Origin: Sphingobacterium thalpophilum
GTDB taxonomy: Bacteria > Bacteroidota > Bacteroidia > Sphingobacteriales > Sphingobacteriaceae
Direction of reading: 5' to 3'
NCBI RefSeq assembly: GCF_038396785.1
Contig: NZ_CP151087.1
Location: 992,001 to 1,056,000 of the forward strand
Length of the DNA: 64,000 nucleotides
The notes beneath the pieces were generated by a model, which saw only the letters and a list, made by a program, of their open reading frames with translations, made no database searches and was not told the origin of the DNA. The translations under genes were made by a program, and so were the position numbers. Of the stretch, positions 31,405 through 42,081 are shown piece by piece. Numbering within the stretch: the stretch's first letter is position 1; each line of letters begins with the position of its first letter.

Positions 31405-31776
31405 TTAGATTAACCGTTCAATTTCACCCATCAATTTATCCACATCAATCGGCTTCGAGACATACGACTGGGCTCCAGCTTCCAAGCATTTCTCCCGATC
31501 TCCACTCATCGCTTGAGCCGTCACGGCAATAACCGGAATTTTGCCTATAAAACTCGAATTGCGAATTAGCTGAATCGTCTCATAGCCATCAATTTCAGGC
31601 ATCATCATATCCATCAATATCAACGCCACACCTTTATTCGCCTCCAAGATCTCAATAGCCTCGCTCGCACTTGTGCTGCTCAACACCTGATATCCCTTAG
31701 CTTTTAACGTCAAACGCAATGCAAAAATATTGCGTTGATCGTCGTCCACAATTAATATTACCTTATGTTGATCCAT
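31405..31776 (-). CDS. Single-domain response regulator
   Basis: A 123-residue receiver: DDDQRN (residues 11-16), Asp56 in LILMDMMMPEIDGYE, AVTAQAMSGDREKC and YVSKPID. It is very close in sequence to the third receiver of the adjacent hybrid kinase (same MMMPE-DGYETI and GDREKC-AGA segments), so it may be a duplicated copy that exchanges phosphate with the kinase. It sits 13 bases after the kinase gene. Confidence 0.85.
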   Translation of the reverse strand: MDQHKVILIVDDDQRNIFALRLTLKAKGYQVLSSTSASEAIEILEANKGVALILMDMMMPEIDGYETIQLIRNSSFIGKIPVIAVTAQAMSGDREKCLEAGAQSYVSKPIDVDKLMGEIERLI

Positions 31777-31789
31777 ATATCAGTTGTCC

Positions 31790-34700
31790 TCAATTTTCAT
31801 ATAACCACACACGCAATAAAGACAAGAGTTGGTCGATGTCCACCGGCTTCGAGATATAATCCGAAGCTCCTGCCTGAATACACTTTTCACGATCCCCGAT
31901 CATCGACTTTGCCGTAACAGCGATAATTGGTAATCTTGCATAGTCAGCATGTTGTCTGATATTCTTAATCGTCTCATAACCATCCATCTCAGGCATCATC
32001 ATATCCATCAGTACAATATCAATGGGTTCTCCGGACATTAATACTTCCAACGCTTCTTTACCATCCATCGCGGGAATTACCTTCACTTGAAATTTCTCCA
32101 ATGCTTTGGTCATCGAGAAGATATTCCTAACGTCATCATCAGCGACAAGAACCTTCTTGCCCTTTAATACGTCGGTCAAAGCTCCAAGCCCATTGTTCTT
32201 CCTCCTAGCGTCGTCTGAATTATTAACCTCAATCAAATGAAGAAACAGCCCTACCTCATCCAGAATCCGTTGATAAGAATGAGCCGTCTTTACAACAACT
32301 GAGTCTGCATATTTTTTAATTTTCAACTCTTCAGCCTTGGACAAATTCTTGCCTGTAAAGATAATGATCGGCAAGTTCTCCAGTCCTTCATGTTGTTTGA
32401 TTGCTTCCAACGTATGGTAGCCCATTTCATCAGGTACTCCCATGTCCAAAATCACACAGTCCACATCCGCTGTACGTAAAGCTGTAATGCTATCCTCTAC
32501 ATTATCTTTTACTTCAAGTGATATATTAAAACTACTTAAGAAATAAGACAATGCACTTGCATGCTTTGGATTTTCTTCAACAATAAGCACCTTCTTCGGC
32601 GAACGACTTAACGCCGATTCAATTCTTTGGAATACCGAAGTCATTTGTTCTAACGCAACAGGCTTATTAATAAAATCGATCGCTCCTTTTAACAAACTTT
32701 CTTTCTTCACCTCAAGCGAAGACATAATATGAACCGGAATATGCCGCGTAGCCTTATTGCCCTTCAATTGATCCATGACAGCCCATCCATCCATAATTGG
32801 CAATTGAATATCGAGCAAAACAGCAACGGGGTGATATTTTTCAGCGGCTGGGAGTGCATGGTCACCACGCACAACAACTACACCTTTATAGTTTTGCGTA
32901 TGGGTATACTTCAAGAGTGCCTTGGCAAAATTAATATCATCCTCCACAATCAAAATCACCTTATCCCCTTCTACAACCGTATCCCGATCATCTGGAACCT
33001 CCTCCGGTATCTTAATCGTGACCGGATTATAACTATCTTCTTTAACAATCTCAATGACCTCTTCTACTTCCGAAGATATCTCCTCAACCAATTGCTGCTC
33101 CTTGGTCAATATCTCTTTGACTTCAACTTTCGACTTCGGAATAATAAACAAAAACGTACTGCCTTTGCCTACTTCGCTTTCCAACCGGATCTCTCCACCG
33201 AGTAAGCGCGCGATCTCGCGGCTAATGGAAAGCCCCAATCCAGTACCACCAAACTTCCTTCTGGTTGAGCCATCAGCTTGTTGAAAGGCTTCAAAAATAA
33301 TTTTCTGCTTTTCAAATGGTATACCAATACCCGAATCGACTACAGCGAACACCAATCGATCACTATCGCTTGGATCTTCATAGATTTCCAGACGTACTTC
33401 GCCTTCTTTGGTAAATTTAATGGCATTAGAAATTAGATTCCGTAGTACTTGATCTATCCGCAAACGATCACCTTGAAAGCTCAGATTGACCGAATCACTG
33501 ATACTCGTTTTGAAAATCAAACCCTTTTCCTGTACAAGAGGCGAAAACAGACTATTCAAATCCAACAAAATATCATTCAGATCCAACGACGCATAATCCA
33601 AAGTCATCTTACCGGATTCAATTTTGGAAAGATCCAGAATCTCATCAATCAATGTGAGCAAACTTGTTCCCGAACTTTGTATAACTTTGGCTGACTCAAT
33701 CTGATCTGAATTCAGATTTTCCTCCACATTCTCGGACAATAAGCGCGACAATAATAAGATCGAGTTGAGTGGCGTACGAAGTTCATGGGACATATTAGCC
33801 AAAAATTCCGACTTATATTTGGTACTTAGCGCCAGCTCCTCAGCTTTTTGTTGGATCTCCTGATTCCTTTCCGCAATCATCAGATTCTTATCCTCAAGCA
33901 AACGCGAGCGCTCCTCCAGCTCTTGATTGGACTGCATCAGTTCCTCATGCTGCACTTTAAGTTCTTCCTCCGAAGATTGCAAACGCAATGTTTGCGCCTC
34001 CAATTCAGTATTTAAGCTTTCAAGCTCGGCATGTTGGGTTAATAGCTCTTCAGATTGCACCTGTGTTTCCTCCAATAAGGTCTGGATTTTCGCCCTTCCT
34101 TTTGCTGAAACTAGTGCAATCCCAATCTGTCGGGAACATTCAGTCAAAAATGTCTTTTCCACTGCAGTAAAACTCTCCATTTGACCAACCTCCAATACAC
34201 CCAGCACCTGATCATCAACCAGCATTGGTAAAAGCTGAATATGAGGTACATTGATTTTTCCGTTGGCAAAACTCACGAGATAGTCTGCCGTATTTAAATT
34301 ATTCAAGGTCTTTGGTTCACGATCCGTAAATACCTGACCGATATATCCTTCGCCAGGTAAAAAATATTTTTGTACCTGTTTATCCAGTCCATACGTTCCT
34401 GCCAGCTCCAACCTTTCATTATTAAAGATATAGATTGCACCACTAACAGCCCCCATATATCCGATCAGGGTTTTGATAGAATCGACCGCAATCGTTTCTT
34501 CACTCTTATTCCCCACCAACCCAGTATAGAGTTTTGCATAACCGGCATGCAACCAGTCGTTATCTTTAAGTTGGTCAAAAGATTTCTTCAACGATTTGGA
34601 CATTCGGTTGACCGATTTGGCTATTGCTCCCAAATCATCATCCTCTACCTCTTCTGCTTTGACGTCATATTCCCCCAATGCGATGCGATTGGTTATTTTT

Positions 34701-35392
34701 TGAACGAGATTTAATCGTCTTGAAATCGCTTCATCCTTGTCACGAAGTGATTTTTCTAGCAAAGCGCGCTTTTTGAAATCTGCCCGTAACCTGAAATAAA
34801 AATAGCTGGTAATAATGAGAGAAAGCAATGCACTGATAACGATAAAAAGTGTCGTGATAAACGACGAATTGTCCAGATTGGTAGATTTCTGATTGATTGT
34901 ATCGTCTTCATTTTGGATAATGTCATTAATAATCGTGCGACATTTATCCATAGCCGATTTACTAACATCCAACTGAGCCAAGCTAACCACACCACCGTTT
35001 CTTTTAGTATCGACGGCCTCCTTTAAGACTTCTATTCGCCATTGCGCAGCAGTTAACAGACTATCAACACGAACTTTTTGCACCGGATCCATCCTGGTCA
35101 GCGTCTCTATAGCCTTTAATTCTGTGGGCAAGCTTTCTAATGCTTTATTAAAAGGTTCTAAATAGCTTTCCTTTCCGGTCAGAAGAAAACCCCGGTTTCC
35201 TGTCTCAGCTCCTTGTAATGCATTGAGTAAATTATTGGATGTACTGATAATCTTCCTTGTCACACCAAGCTCCTCACGGTATTTATTTTGTTCCTGAATA
35301 CCAACATAAGATGCAGTAGAACTTATCAGCAATATGACTAAGGAAAAACCTATTCCGACCGTTAGATTATTGAGTGTCTTACTATTTGGCAT
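31790..35392 (-). CDS. Hybrid sensor histidine kinase: CHASE3-HAMP-GAF-HisKA-HATPase and three receivers
   Basis: A 1200-residue membrane sensor. Transmembrane helices lie near residues 10-30 and 180-200 and enclose a periplasmic CHASE3-like helical domain (ETGNRGFLLTGKESYLEP). Then come HAMP (about 215-270), GAF (about 285-430), a coiled coil (440-525), HisKA with His536 in MSHELRTP, HATPase (about 640-755, with VDSGIGIP and GGTGLGLSI) and three receivers with Asp861, Asp983 and Asp1130. The second receiver is divergent (EENPKH in place of the acidic pair) and may be a docking domain. It overlaps the upstream kinase gene by 11 bases. Domain order resembles multi-step phosphorelay kinases of Bacteroidota and Cyanobacteria; the signal is unknown. 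Confidence 0.9.
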   Translation of the reverse strand: MPNSKTLNNLTVGIGFSLVILLISSTASYVGIQEQNKYREELGVTRKIISTSNNLLNALQGAETGNRGFLLTGKESYLEPFNKALESLPTELKAIETLTRMDPVQKVRVDSLLTAAQWRIEVLKEAVDTKRNGGVVSLAQLDVSKSAMDKCRTIINDIIQNEDDTINQKSTNLDNSSFITTLFIVISALLSLIITSYFYFRLRADFKKRALLEKSLRDKDEAISRRLNLVQKITNRIALGEYDVKAEEVEDDDLGAIAKSVNRMSKSLKKSFDQLKDNDWLHAGYAKLYTGLVGNKSEETIAVDSIKTLIGYMGAVSGAIYIFNNERLELAGTYGLDKQVQKYFLPGEGYIGQVFTDREPKTLNNLNTADYLVSFANGKINVPHIQLLPMLVDDQVLGVLEVGQMESFTAVEKTFLTECSRQIGIALVSAKGRAKIQTLLEETQVQSEELLTQHAELESLNTELEAQTLRLQSSEEELKVQHEELMQSNQELEERSRLLEDKNLMIAERNQEIQQKAEELALSTKYKSEFLANMSHELRTPLNSILLLSRLLSENVEENLNSDQIESAKVIQSSGTSLLTLIDEILDLSKIESGKMTLDYASLDLNDILLDLNSLFSPLVQEKGLIFKTSISDSVNLSFQGDRLRIDQVLRNLISNAIKFTKEGEVRLEIYEDPSDSDRLVFAVVDSGIGIPFEKQKIIFEAFQQADGSTRRKFGGTGLGLSISREIARLLGGEIRLESEVGKGSTFLFIIPKSKVEVKEILTKEQQLVEEISSEVEEVIEIVKEDSYNPVTIKIPEEVPDDRDTVVEGDKVILIVEDDINFAKALLKYTHTQNYKGVVVVRGDHALPAAEKYHPVAVLLDIQLPIMDGWAVMDQLKGNKATRHIPVHIMSSLEVKKESLLKGAIDFINKPVALEQMTSVFQRIESALSRSPKKVLIVEENPKHASALSYFLSSFNISLEVKDNVEDSITALRTADVDCVILDMGVPDEMGYHTLEAIKQHEGLENLPIIIFTGKNLSKAEELKIKKYADSVVVKTAHSYQRILDEVGLFLHLIEVNNSDDARRKNNGLGALTDVLKGKKVLVADDDVRNIFSMTKALEKFQVKVIPAMDGKEALEVLMSGEPIDIVLMDMMMPEMDGYETIKNIRQHADYARLPIIAVTAKSMIGDREKCIQAGASDYISKPVDIDQLLSLLRVWLYEN

Positions 35393-36866
35393 TTAGAGGT
35401 AAATTTAAAGGTAAGGTAAAATAAAATGTCGCCCCTTGTCCACCCGAACTTTCCACAGCAATGGTTCCATGATGGGCGCGAATAATTTCAGCACAGATAT
35501 AAAGTCCTATCCCAAGCCCCTGAAAATCGAACGACGTTTCTTCCACACGATAAAATTTCTCAAACACATCACCTTGCTTCTCTTCTGGAATGCCGATCCC
35601 AAAATCTATTACACTTATTTTCACGTTGCTGTCTTCAATAGAGCAGTCAACAATTACTTTTTCAGTTCCAGCAGCATATTTATATGCATTCGTCAAAAAA
35701 TTAACCAACACCTGCTCTAGACGGATCTCATCACCATAAATCTGTACGTCCGTAATATCCCCTTGCCGGAGAAGCTTCATACTGCTTTGGTCATGCGTTT
35801 GAACAATGGAGTCCACGGCACTCTTGACCATATGCTCGAGAGAAAATACCTTTTTATTGATCAGCAGCTTCCCATTATCGATCTTTGACAGATCCAAAAG
35901 ATCAGAAATAAGACTGTTGAGTTTGTCAACTTGGCCCTGAACCCGGGTAACATACTTTGCCTCAGCACTTTCCTCCTCCAACTTAAGTTTACGGTCGAGC
36001 AATTGCATATACGCTTTAATACTTGTTAAAGGTGTTTTCAACTCGTGACTCGCGATACTCAGGAACTCATCTTTTTCCTTTTCCGCTTTTTTTTGTGCAT
36101 CGATATCTGTAAAAGTCCCGACCCACTTACTCGCTCCATTCTCCAAAATTGGCCACACACGCAAAAGCTGATATAGGTATTCCCCACATGGCCTCCTTTG
36201 GATACGTACTTCCATTTCCAAGGGTTCTCCAGAACGAAGACTCGCTTGAAGCTCTTTTTCGATTGATTGATCGCCAGGATAGATCTGTGGGAATTTTGAG
36301 GCATCATCAGAAAACTGAAACCAGCGACCATTCACAAAATCAATATTTCCTGCACTGTCACAGGTAAAAGCAATTTGAGGCAAAGACTCCAAAAGCGTAT
36401 GCAAATAGTCCACCTTAGACCGCAGTTCCTGCTGTGCCTGCTTGCGCCGTTCTACCTCAAGTTCTAAAGTTTGTTGAATATCTTTAAGCGCTTGGGTCTG
36501 TTCATACAGCCGATAAAATGTCTTAACTTTCAACATCAGGATGTCGGGATCCACAGGCTTGGTCACATAATCCAATCCACCCGAATCATAACCCTTGGTG
36601 ATAAAGCGTTTATCCGTATTTACAGCAGACAAAAATATGATCGGAGTTTCCTTTGTTTTGCTAAATCCCGCTATATTTTCAGCGACTTCAAAGCCATCCA
36701 TATCTGGCATCTGAACATCCAATATGATTAATGCATAATTATATTTTAAGATCTTTTTTAAAGCTTCTTCCCCTGATTGAGCGGTATCAACTTTAAAATT
36801 TTTGGATTCCAGTAATTTTTGCAAAGAGTAAATATTATCCGGATTATCATCAACAATTAATATCAT
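35382..36866 (-). CDS. Response regulator-PAS-histidine kinase
   Basis: A 494-residue cytoplasmic protein: receiver (residues 1-118, Asp50 in LIILDVQMPDMDG), a coiled coil, a PAS domain (about 150-255), HisKA with His274 in IASHELKTPL and HATPase (about 380-490, VIDFGIGIP and GLGIGLYI). A receiver at the N-terminus means its kinase activity is probably set by phosphotransfer from another protein. It is the first gene of the leftward operon and is divergent from the ligase cassette. Confidence 0.9.
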   Translation of the reverse strand: MILIVDDNPDNIYSLQKLLESKNFKVDTAQSGEEALKKILKYNYALIILDVQMPDMDGFEVAENIAGFSKTKETPIIFLSAVNTDKRFITKGYDSGGLDYVTKPVDPDILMLKVKTFYRLYEQTQALKDIQQTLELEVERRKQAQQELRSKVDYLHTLLESLPQIAFTCDSAGNIDFVNGRWFQFSDDASKFPQIYPGDQSIEKELQASLRSGEPLEMEVRIQRRPCGEYLYQLLRVWPILENGASKWVGTFTDIDAQKKAEKEKDEFLSIASHELKTPLTSIKAYMQLLDRKLKLEEESAEAKYVTRVQGQVDKLNSLISDLLDLSKIDNGKLLINKKVFSLEHMVKSAVDSIVQTHDQSSMKLLRQGDITDVQIYGDEIRLEQVLVNFLTNAYKYAAGTEKVIVDCSIEDSNVKISVIDFGIGIPEEKQGDVFEKFYRVEETSFDFQGLGIGLYICAEIIRAHHGTIAVESSGGQGATFYFTLPLNLPLNAK

Positions 36867-37008
36867 AGTGTATTAAAACTTAGCATCAAGGTTAACAAAT
36901 CTAAAAAAATTAACTGAATACCACCAATCGAATTGCGGAAAACCGCTGGCAAAAAAAAGCGCATGAAATAAGTAAAACTTTAGTCTGTCAAAGCCTGTTT
37001 TAACAAAT

Positions 37009-38007
37009 ATGATACGTTTTACATCAAAAGGCATATACTGCATTCCTGGTAAGTTTTATCTCGACCCATGGAAGCCTGTTGATTTGGCTGTTATTTCTCA
37101 TGGCCATGCAGATCATGCCCACTGGGGAATGAAGAAGTACCTCTGTCATCATTTCACAGTCAATATACTTCGGAGCCGGATCGGTCCAGATATTCAAATC
37201 CAGGGAATCGCTTACAATGAACCTGTCCACATCAATGGTGTCAGAGTTTCCCTGCACCCCGCCGGACATATCATTGGTTCTGCCCAGATTCGCCTGGAGT
37301 ATAAAGGTAAAGTCGTCGTATTTACTGGCGATTACAAAATTCAGGAGGATGGCTTATGTACACCATTTGAGCCGATGAAATGCCATGAGCTCATTACAGA
37401 AAGTACTTTCGGTCTTCCTATTTATCGATGGGAGTCTGTAGCGGTACAAAATGAACGACTGCAATCTTGGATTAAGAACAACCAAAGCAATCATAAGACA
37501 TCCGTATTTATAGGGTATTCGCTTGGAAAATCGCAGCGTATTCTAAATGCTGTACATGAAATGGGTCCAGTATATGTACATTACAGTATTGCTAAATTAA
37601 ATGAGGCCTACAGCCAGGCAGGTGTAAAACTACCACCCTATCAGATTGCGGACGTAAAATCAGCTCCAAAAGAACTAGACAAGCAGATTGTATTGCTTCC
37701 GCCAGCACTGCTGGACAGCCAGCTCCTTCAAAAAATACCCAATGTTGCCTATGCCATCTGTTCGGGCTGGATGCAAATCCGTGGGGCGCGACGATGGCGC
37801 AGCGCAGATGCTGGTTTTGCGATCAGTGACCACGCCGACTGGTCAGGTTTATTGCAAGCAGTACGTAGCAGTTCGGCCGAAAAAGTATATGTGACCCATG
37901 GGCAAACAGCTACCTTTGCCAAATATCTCAATGAAATCGGCATTGAAGCGGAAGAGGTCACCACACAGTATGGTGATGAAGAAGATCCCCAAGTCCAAAC
38001 GACTTAA
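37009..38007 (+). CDS. Ligase-associated MBL-fold DNA exonuclease
   Basis: A 332-residue metallo-beta-lactamase-fold nuclease: HGHADHAHWG (residues 31-40, zinc ligands His31, His33, Asp35, His36), HPAGHIIGSAQI, FTGDYK and a late ISDHADWSGL and VTHGQ. This layout matches the exonuclease of the ligase-associated repair cassette, related to the SNM1/Artemis and CPSF families. It is the first gene of a four-gene operon, 8 bases before the ligase gene. It would trim or open broken or damaged DNA ends. Confidence 0.9.
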   Translation: MIRFTSKGIYCIPGKFYLDPWKPVDLAVISHGHADHAHWGMKKYLCHHFTVNILRSRIGPDIQIQGIAYNEPVHINGVRVSLHPAGHIIGSAQIRLEYKGKVVVFTGDYKIQEDGLCTPFEPMKCHELITESTFGLPIYRWESVAVQNERLQSWIKNNQSNHKTSVFIGYSLGKSQRILNAVHEMGPVYVHYSIAKLNEAYSQAGVKLPPYQIADVKSAPKELDKQIVLLPPALLDSQLLQKIPNVAYAICSGWMQIRGARRWRSADAGFAISDHADWSGLLQAVRSSSAEKVYVTHGQTATFAKYLNEIGIEAEEVTTQYGDEEDPQVQTT

Positions 38008-38015
38008 GATAGCTT

Positions 38016-39596
38016 ATGAAAGAATTTGCAACATTGATACATGCTCTCGACAGCAGCAACAAGACCAATTTGAAAAAAGAGGCTGTTTTGCATTTTTTCA
38101 GGGAAGCCTCTGACAAAGATAAACTTTGGTTCCTCGCTTTGATGACGGGGAAAAGACCGAAACGGAGTATAGCGGTTAAAGACCTCAAAACCTGGACTTT
38201 AGAAACAACAGAAATTCCCGAATGGTTATTTATTGAATCCTATGCTGCCGTAGGTGATCTATCCGAAACCTTGGCTCTACTTTTGCCATCGGCATCGCAA
38301 CTGATAGAAAAAAGCCTTAGCGACTGGATGGATGAAATCATTGCCTTACAAAATGCATCCATTGCAGAGAAAAAAGCTTTCGTTCTTCGATCCTGGAACG
38401 GGCTAAGCACCGTCGAGCGCTTTATTTTTAACAAACTTCTGGGCGGAAGCTTCCGTTTGGGCATTTCAGCAAAAGGCTTAATCAATGCCCTTGCTCAATA
38501 TACAGGTACTGAGGCGAGTGCGGTAGCGCACAGCATCATGGGCGATTGGAATCCACATGAAGTCGAATTTGAAAAACTTATTCATGGAACGTATAGTGAT
38601 ACCAATCTTTCCAAACCTTATCCTTTCTGCCTCGCCTATCCTATTGAAAAAGAACCGGAAGAACTAGGGTCAATTAAAACATGGCAAGTCGAATATAAAT
38701 GGGATGGAATACGCGGCCAGCTTATCAAGCGCAGCGGAGACATACACATCTGGTCACGCGGGGAAGAACTTGTTACAGCCCAGTTTCCCGAAATTACTGC
38801 AGCCCTCAGTCAATGGAGCGGAAGCTTTGTGCTCGATGGAGAGATTCTCGCGGTTAAAGACGGCCGTGTACTTAACTTTTCCGAACTACAAAAACGGATC
38901 AATCGCAAAACAATCCCAAAAGCTTTGCGTGAGGAAGTACCTATTGCAATCTACCTTTATGATCTCTTGGAACTGAATGGAATAGATCTCCGCCAGGAGC
39001 CACTTGCATACAGGCGTGTACAGCTGGAAGAACTTTATGCAGCCAATCCGGGTACCGTATTAAAACTATCACCGTTGATACATGCCGAGGACTGGACAGC
39101 CCTTCAACAAATCCAAACTGCAGCACGCGAGCTTAACAGTGAGGGCATCATGCTCAAGAAAATGGACTCACCTTATTACGCCGGTCGCAAAAAAGGAGGC
39201 TGGTGGAAGTGGAAAGTCAATCCGATGAGTATAGATGCTGTACTCATCTACGCACAAAAAGGTAGCGGTCGCCGGAGTGCACATTACACAGATTATACCT
39301 TTGCCGTAAAAGATGGCGATCAGTTGGTCACGATCGCTAAAGCCTATTCGGGACTTACAGACAAAGAAATCCTTGAAGTAAGCCGGTTTGTCAAACAAAA
39401 TTCACTGGAAAAATTTGGCCCCGTCCGCACGGTTAGACCCGAACTTGTCTTTGAGATTGCCTTTGAAGGGATAGGATACAGCAAAAGACACAAATCTGGC
39501 GTAGCATTACGCTTCCCAAGGATTTTACGCTGGCGAAAGGACAAAACAGCGGCAGAGATCGACACCCTTGACGATATAAAACAATTGATTCAATAA
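38016..39596 (+). CDS. ATP-dependent DNA ligase
   Basis: A 526-residue ligase: N-terminal DNA-binding domain (about 1-200), adenylation domain with nucleophile Lys228 in VEYKWDGIRGQL, motif III-like SFVLDGEILAV, motif IV-like SEGIMLKKMDSPY, motif V WWKWK, and a C-terminal OB domain ending RFPRILRWR. It seals nicks with ATP as cofactor, unlike the NAD-dependent LigA. The chain lacks the LigD primase and nuclease parts. Context (exonuclease, helicase, PdeM) marks it as the ligase-associated DNA-damage-response type. Confidence 0.95.
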   Translation: MKEFATLIHALDSSNKTNLKKEAVLHFFREASDKDKLWFLALMTGKRPKRSIAVKDLKTWTLETTEIPEWLFIESYAAVGDLSETLALLLPSASQLIEKSLSDWMDEIIALQNASIAEKKAFVLRSWNGLSTVERFIFNKLLGGSFRLGISAKGLINALAQYTGTEASAVAHSIMGDWNPHEVEFEKLIHGTYSDTNLSKPYPFCLAYPIEKEPEELGSIKTWQVEYKWDGIRGQLIKRSGDIHIWSRGEELVTAQFPEITAALSQWSGSFVLDGEILAVKDGRVLNFSELQKRINRKTIPKALREEVPIAIYLYDLLELNGIDLRQEPLAYRRVQLEELYAANPGTVLKLSPLIHAEDWTALQQIQTAARELNSEGIMLKKMDSPYYAGRKKGGWWKWKVNPMSIDAVLIYAQKGSGRRSAHYTDYTFAVKDGDQLVTIAKAYSGLTDKEILEVSRFVKQNSLEKFGPVRTVRPELVFEIAFEGIGYSKRHKSGVALRFPRILRWRKDKTAAEIDTLDDIKQLIQ

Positions 39597-39618
39597 AAAT
39601 TTGAGACGATAAAACAGC

Positions 39619-42081
39619 GTGAACGAGAAGATAGCACATAGTGAAGGATTTCGAATTGTCAACAATTATTTCGAATCCCAGGGAAATGTTCCCTTTAGCT
39701 TTCAGACCAAGGCCTGGGAGAAATACGCGCAGGGATATAGCGGACTAGTTATTGCACCAACAGGATTTGGAAAAACCTTTTCGTTATTTATGGCGGTACT
39801 GATAGACTTTCTTAATAACCCGGATCAGCACCAAAAGGGTTTGAAGCTACTTTGGGTAACACCCTTACGCTCATTGGCTAAAGATCTTGCACGAGCAATG
39901 CAAAAGGCCATAGACGATATTGGGCTGGACTGGGTCGTTCAGGTTCGCAATGGCGACACCAATCCGAAAGTAAAAGCGCAACAGACGCGATCGATGCCCG
40001 ATATTCTGCTCGTCACTCCCGAAAGTCTTCATTTGCTGCTCGCACAAAAACAACGGGATAAGTATTTCAAAAATCTCCGGTGTATCACGGTAGACGAATG
40101 GCATGAACTGATGGGCAACAAACGTGGTGTTATGGTCGAACTGGCGCTCGCCTTCCTCAAATCGCACTATAAAAAGATGCGCGTTTGGGGGATCACTGCC
40201 ACCATAGGCAATCTCGAGGAAGCTATGGAGGTTCTGTTGCCAACAGAAAAAAAACGTATCCAAATTGTCGCTAAAGAGAAAAAGAAGATAGCGATCAAAC
40301 CAATTTACCCCAGCAAAGTGGAACTATTGCCCTGGGCAGGACACCTCGGTGGCAACCTAGCGGACCAGGTCGTCCCCATTATACTCCAGAGCAAAAGCAC
40401 AATCCTATTTACCAACACACGCAGCCAAAGCGAAATGTGGTATCAGCTCCTTTTACAGGCACATCCAGATTTTGCCGGACAAATTGCCTTACACCACAGC
40501 TCTATTGATGCCAATATCCGCGAATGGATCGAAGATAATCTCAGCAGCGGCAAACTTAAAGCAGTCGTGTCGACCTCTTCCTTGGACTTAGGGGTAGATT
40601 TCAAACCCGTTGATACAGTCATCCAGATTGGCTCGAGTAAAGGTGTAGCCCGGTTTATGCAACGCGCTGGAAGAAGCGGCCATAGCCCTTTCGAAACCTC
40701 TACGATTTATTTCGTCCCTACGCACTCCCTGGAGCTCATCGAGGTCGCCGCACTGAAGGAGGCTGTAAAAACGCAGACGATCGAAAACCGGGACCCTATG
40801 GTTCAAACTTTCGATGTGCTTGTTCAATTCATGGTAACCATCGCCCTGGGTGGGGGATTTCGTTCGGAAGAACTGCATGCGATCGTCGCCAATACCCATG
40901 CCTTTCGCTATATGGATCAGGAAGAATGGCAATGGTGCATGTATTTTATTACCGCAGGGGGAAAAATTGGCAAACGCTACGAAGAATTTCACAAGGTTAT
41001 CCAAGATGAAGAAGGTAAATGGATCATCAAAAATCGTCGCCTGGCACTTCTGCATCGACTCAATATAGGCGCTATTGTAGGGGACGCCATGATGCGCGTG
41101 AAGTTCCTCTCCGGTGGTTATATCGGCATGATCGAAGAATATTTTATCAGTAAACTCAAAAAAGGCGAGCGATTTATTCTTGCGGGACGCGTCCTGGAAC
41201 TTGTGATGGTCAAGGAAATGACCGTATTCGTAAGAAACTCGTCGGGTAAAGCCATTACTCCAAGCTGGCTCGGGGGTAGACTTCCCTTATCGTCCAATTT
41301 AAGCCATTTCCTTCGTAAAAAATTGGCTGCAGCAACAGGAGCTCCTTCCAGTGAAAAAGAGCTTCATTTCCTGGCACCATTGATCGAAAAACAGACCGAA
41401 CTTTCGGCCGTGCCTAGCGAAGCGGAATTTCTTGTCGAACATATCAAAACAAGAGAAGGACATCATCTCTTTTTCTACCCTTTGGAGGGTAGACTGATCC
41501 ATGAGGTCATGGCAGCGCTCGTCGCCTATCGCATCAGCAAATTGTACCCCATCAGTTTTTCTATGGCCATGAATGATTATGGTTTTGAACTCTATTCCGA
41601 CAAGGACATCCAACTGAGCCAATCACAGCTCGAAGAGGTCTTGAGCCGTAAAAATCTGATGGAAGATGTTATCAGCAGCATCAACTCCGCAGAAATGGCC
41701 AGCCGTAAATTTAGAGATATTGCTGTCATTTCGGGGTTGGTGGTTCAAAATTATCCGGGTACACAGCAAAACAATAAATCCCTACAGGCTTCATCCGGAA
41801 TTATTTTCAAGGTATTAATGGAGCACGACCCGAGCAACCTACTCCTCAAACAAGCTTTTAGCGAAGTGTTCAACCAACAATTGGAAGAATATCGTTTAAT
41901 AAAAGCATTCGACAGGATAAACAACAGTAAAATACGTTATACCTTTGTCGAAGAGTACACGCCACTGAGCTTTCCGATCAAGGTCGATAGCCTGCGGCAG
42001 TCGCTGTCGAGTGAAGCACTGATCGAGCGTATCCAACGGATGGAAAAGGCCAACATGCAAAAAAAGAAACGTAGAAAATGA
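39619..42081 (+). CDS. Ligase-associated Lhr-like DEXH-box helicase
   Basis: An 820-residue superfamily 2 helicase. It has Walker A APTGFGKT (Lys52), motif II VDEWHEL (DEXH form), VWGITATIG, a second RecA domain with VVSTSSLDLGVDF and the motif VI region QRAGRSGH, and an Lhr-core winged-helix and C-terminal part. It translocates 3'-5' along single-stranded DNA in characterised relatives. The start is GTG at 39619, 22 bases after the ligase stop; the MNEKIAHSEG reading gives the usual N-terminus. It overlaps pdeM by 4 bases. Confidence 0.9.
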   Translation: MNEKIAHSEGFRIVNNYFESQGNVPFSFQTKAWEKYAQGYSGLVIAPTGFGKTFSLFMAVLIDFLNNPDQHQKGLKLLWVTPLRSLAKDLARAMQKAIDDIGLDWVVQVRNGDTNPKVKAQQTRSMPDILLVTPESLHLLLAQKQRDKYFKNLRCITVDEWHELMGNKRGVMVELALAFLKSHYKKMRVWGITATIGNLEEAMEVLLPTEKKRIQIVAKEKKKIAIKPIYPSKVELLPWAGHLGGNLADQVVPIILQSKSTILFTNTRSQSEMWYQLLLQAHPDFAGQIALHHSSIDANIREWIEDNLSSGKLKAVVSTSSLDLGVDFKPVDTVIQIGSSKGVARFMQRAGRSGHSPFETSTIYFVPTHSLELIEVAALKEAVKTQTIENRDPMVQTFDVLVQFMVTIALGGGFRSEELHAIVANTHAFRYMDQEEWQWCMYFITAGGKIGKRYEEFHKVIQDEEGKWIIKNRRLALLHRLNIGAIVGDAMMRVKFLSGGYIGMIEEYFISKLKKGERFILAGRVLELVMVKEMTVFVRNSSGKAITPSWLGGRLPLSSNLSHFLRKKLAAATGAPSSEKELHFLAPLIEKQTELSAVPSEAEFLVEHIKTREGHHLFFYPLEGRLIHEVMAALVAYRISKLYPISFSMAMNDYGFELYSDKDIQLSQSQLEEVLSRKNLMEDVISSINSAEMASRKFRDIAVISGLVVQNYPGTQQNNKSLQASSGIIFKVLMEHDPSNLLLKQAFSEVFNQQLEEYRLIKAFDRINNSKIRYTFVEEYTPLSFPIKVDSLRQSLSSEALIERIQRMEKANMQKKKRRK

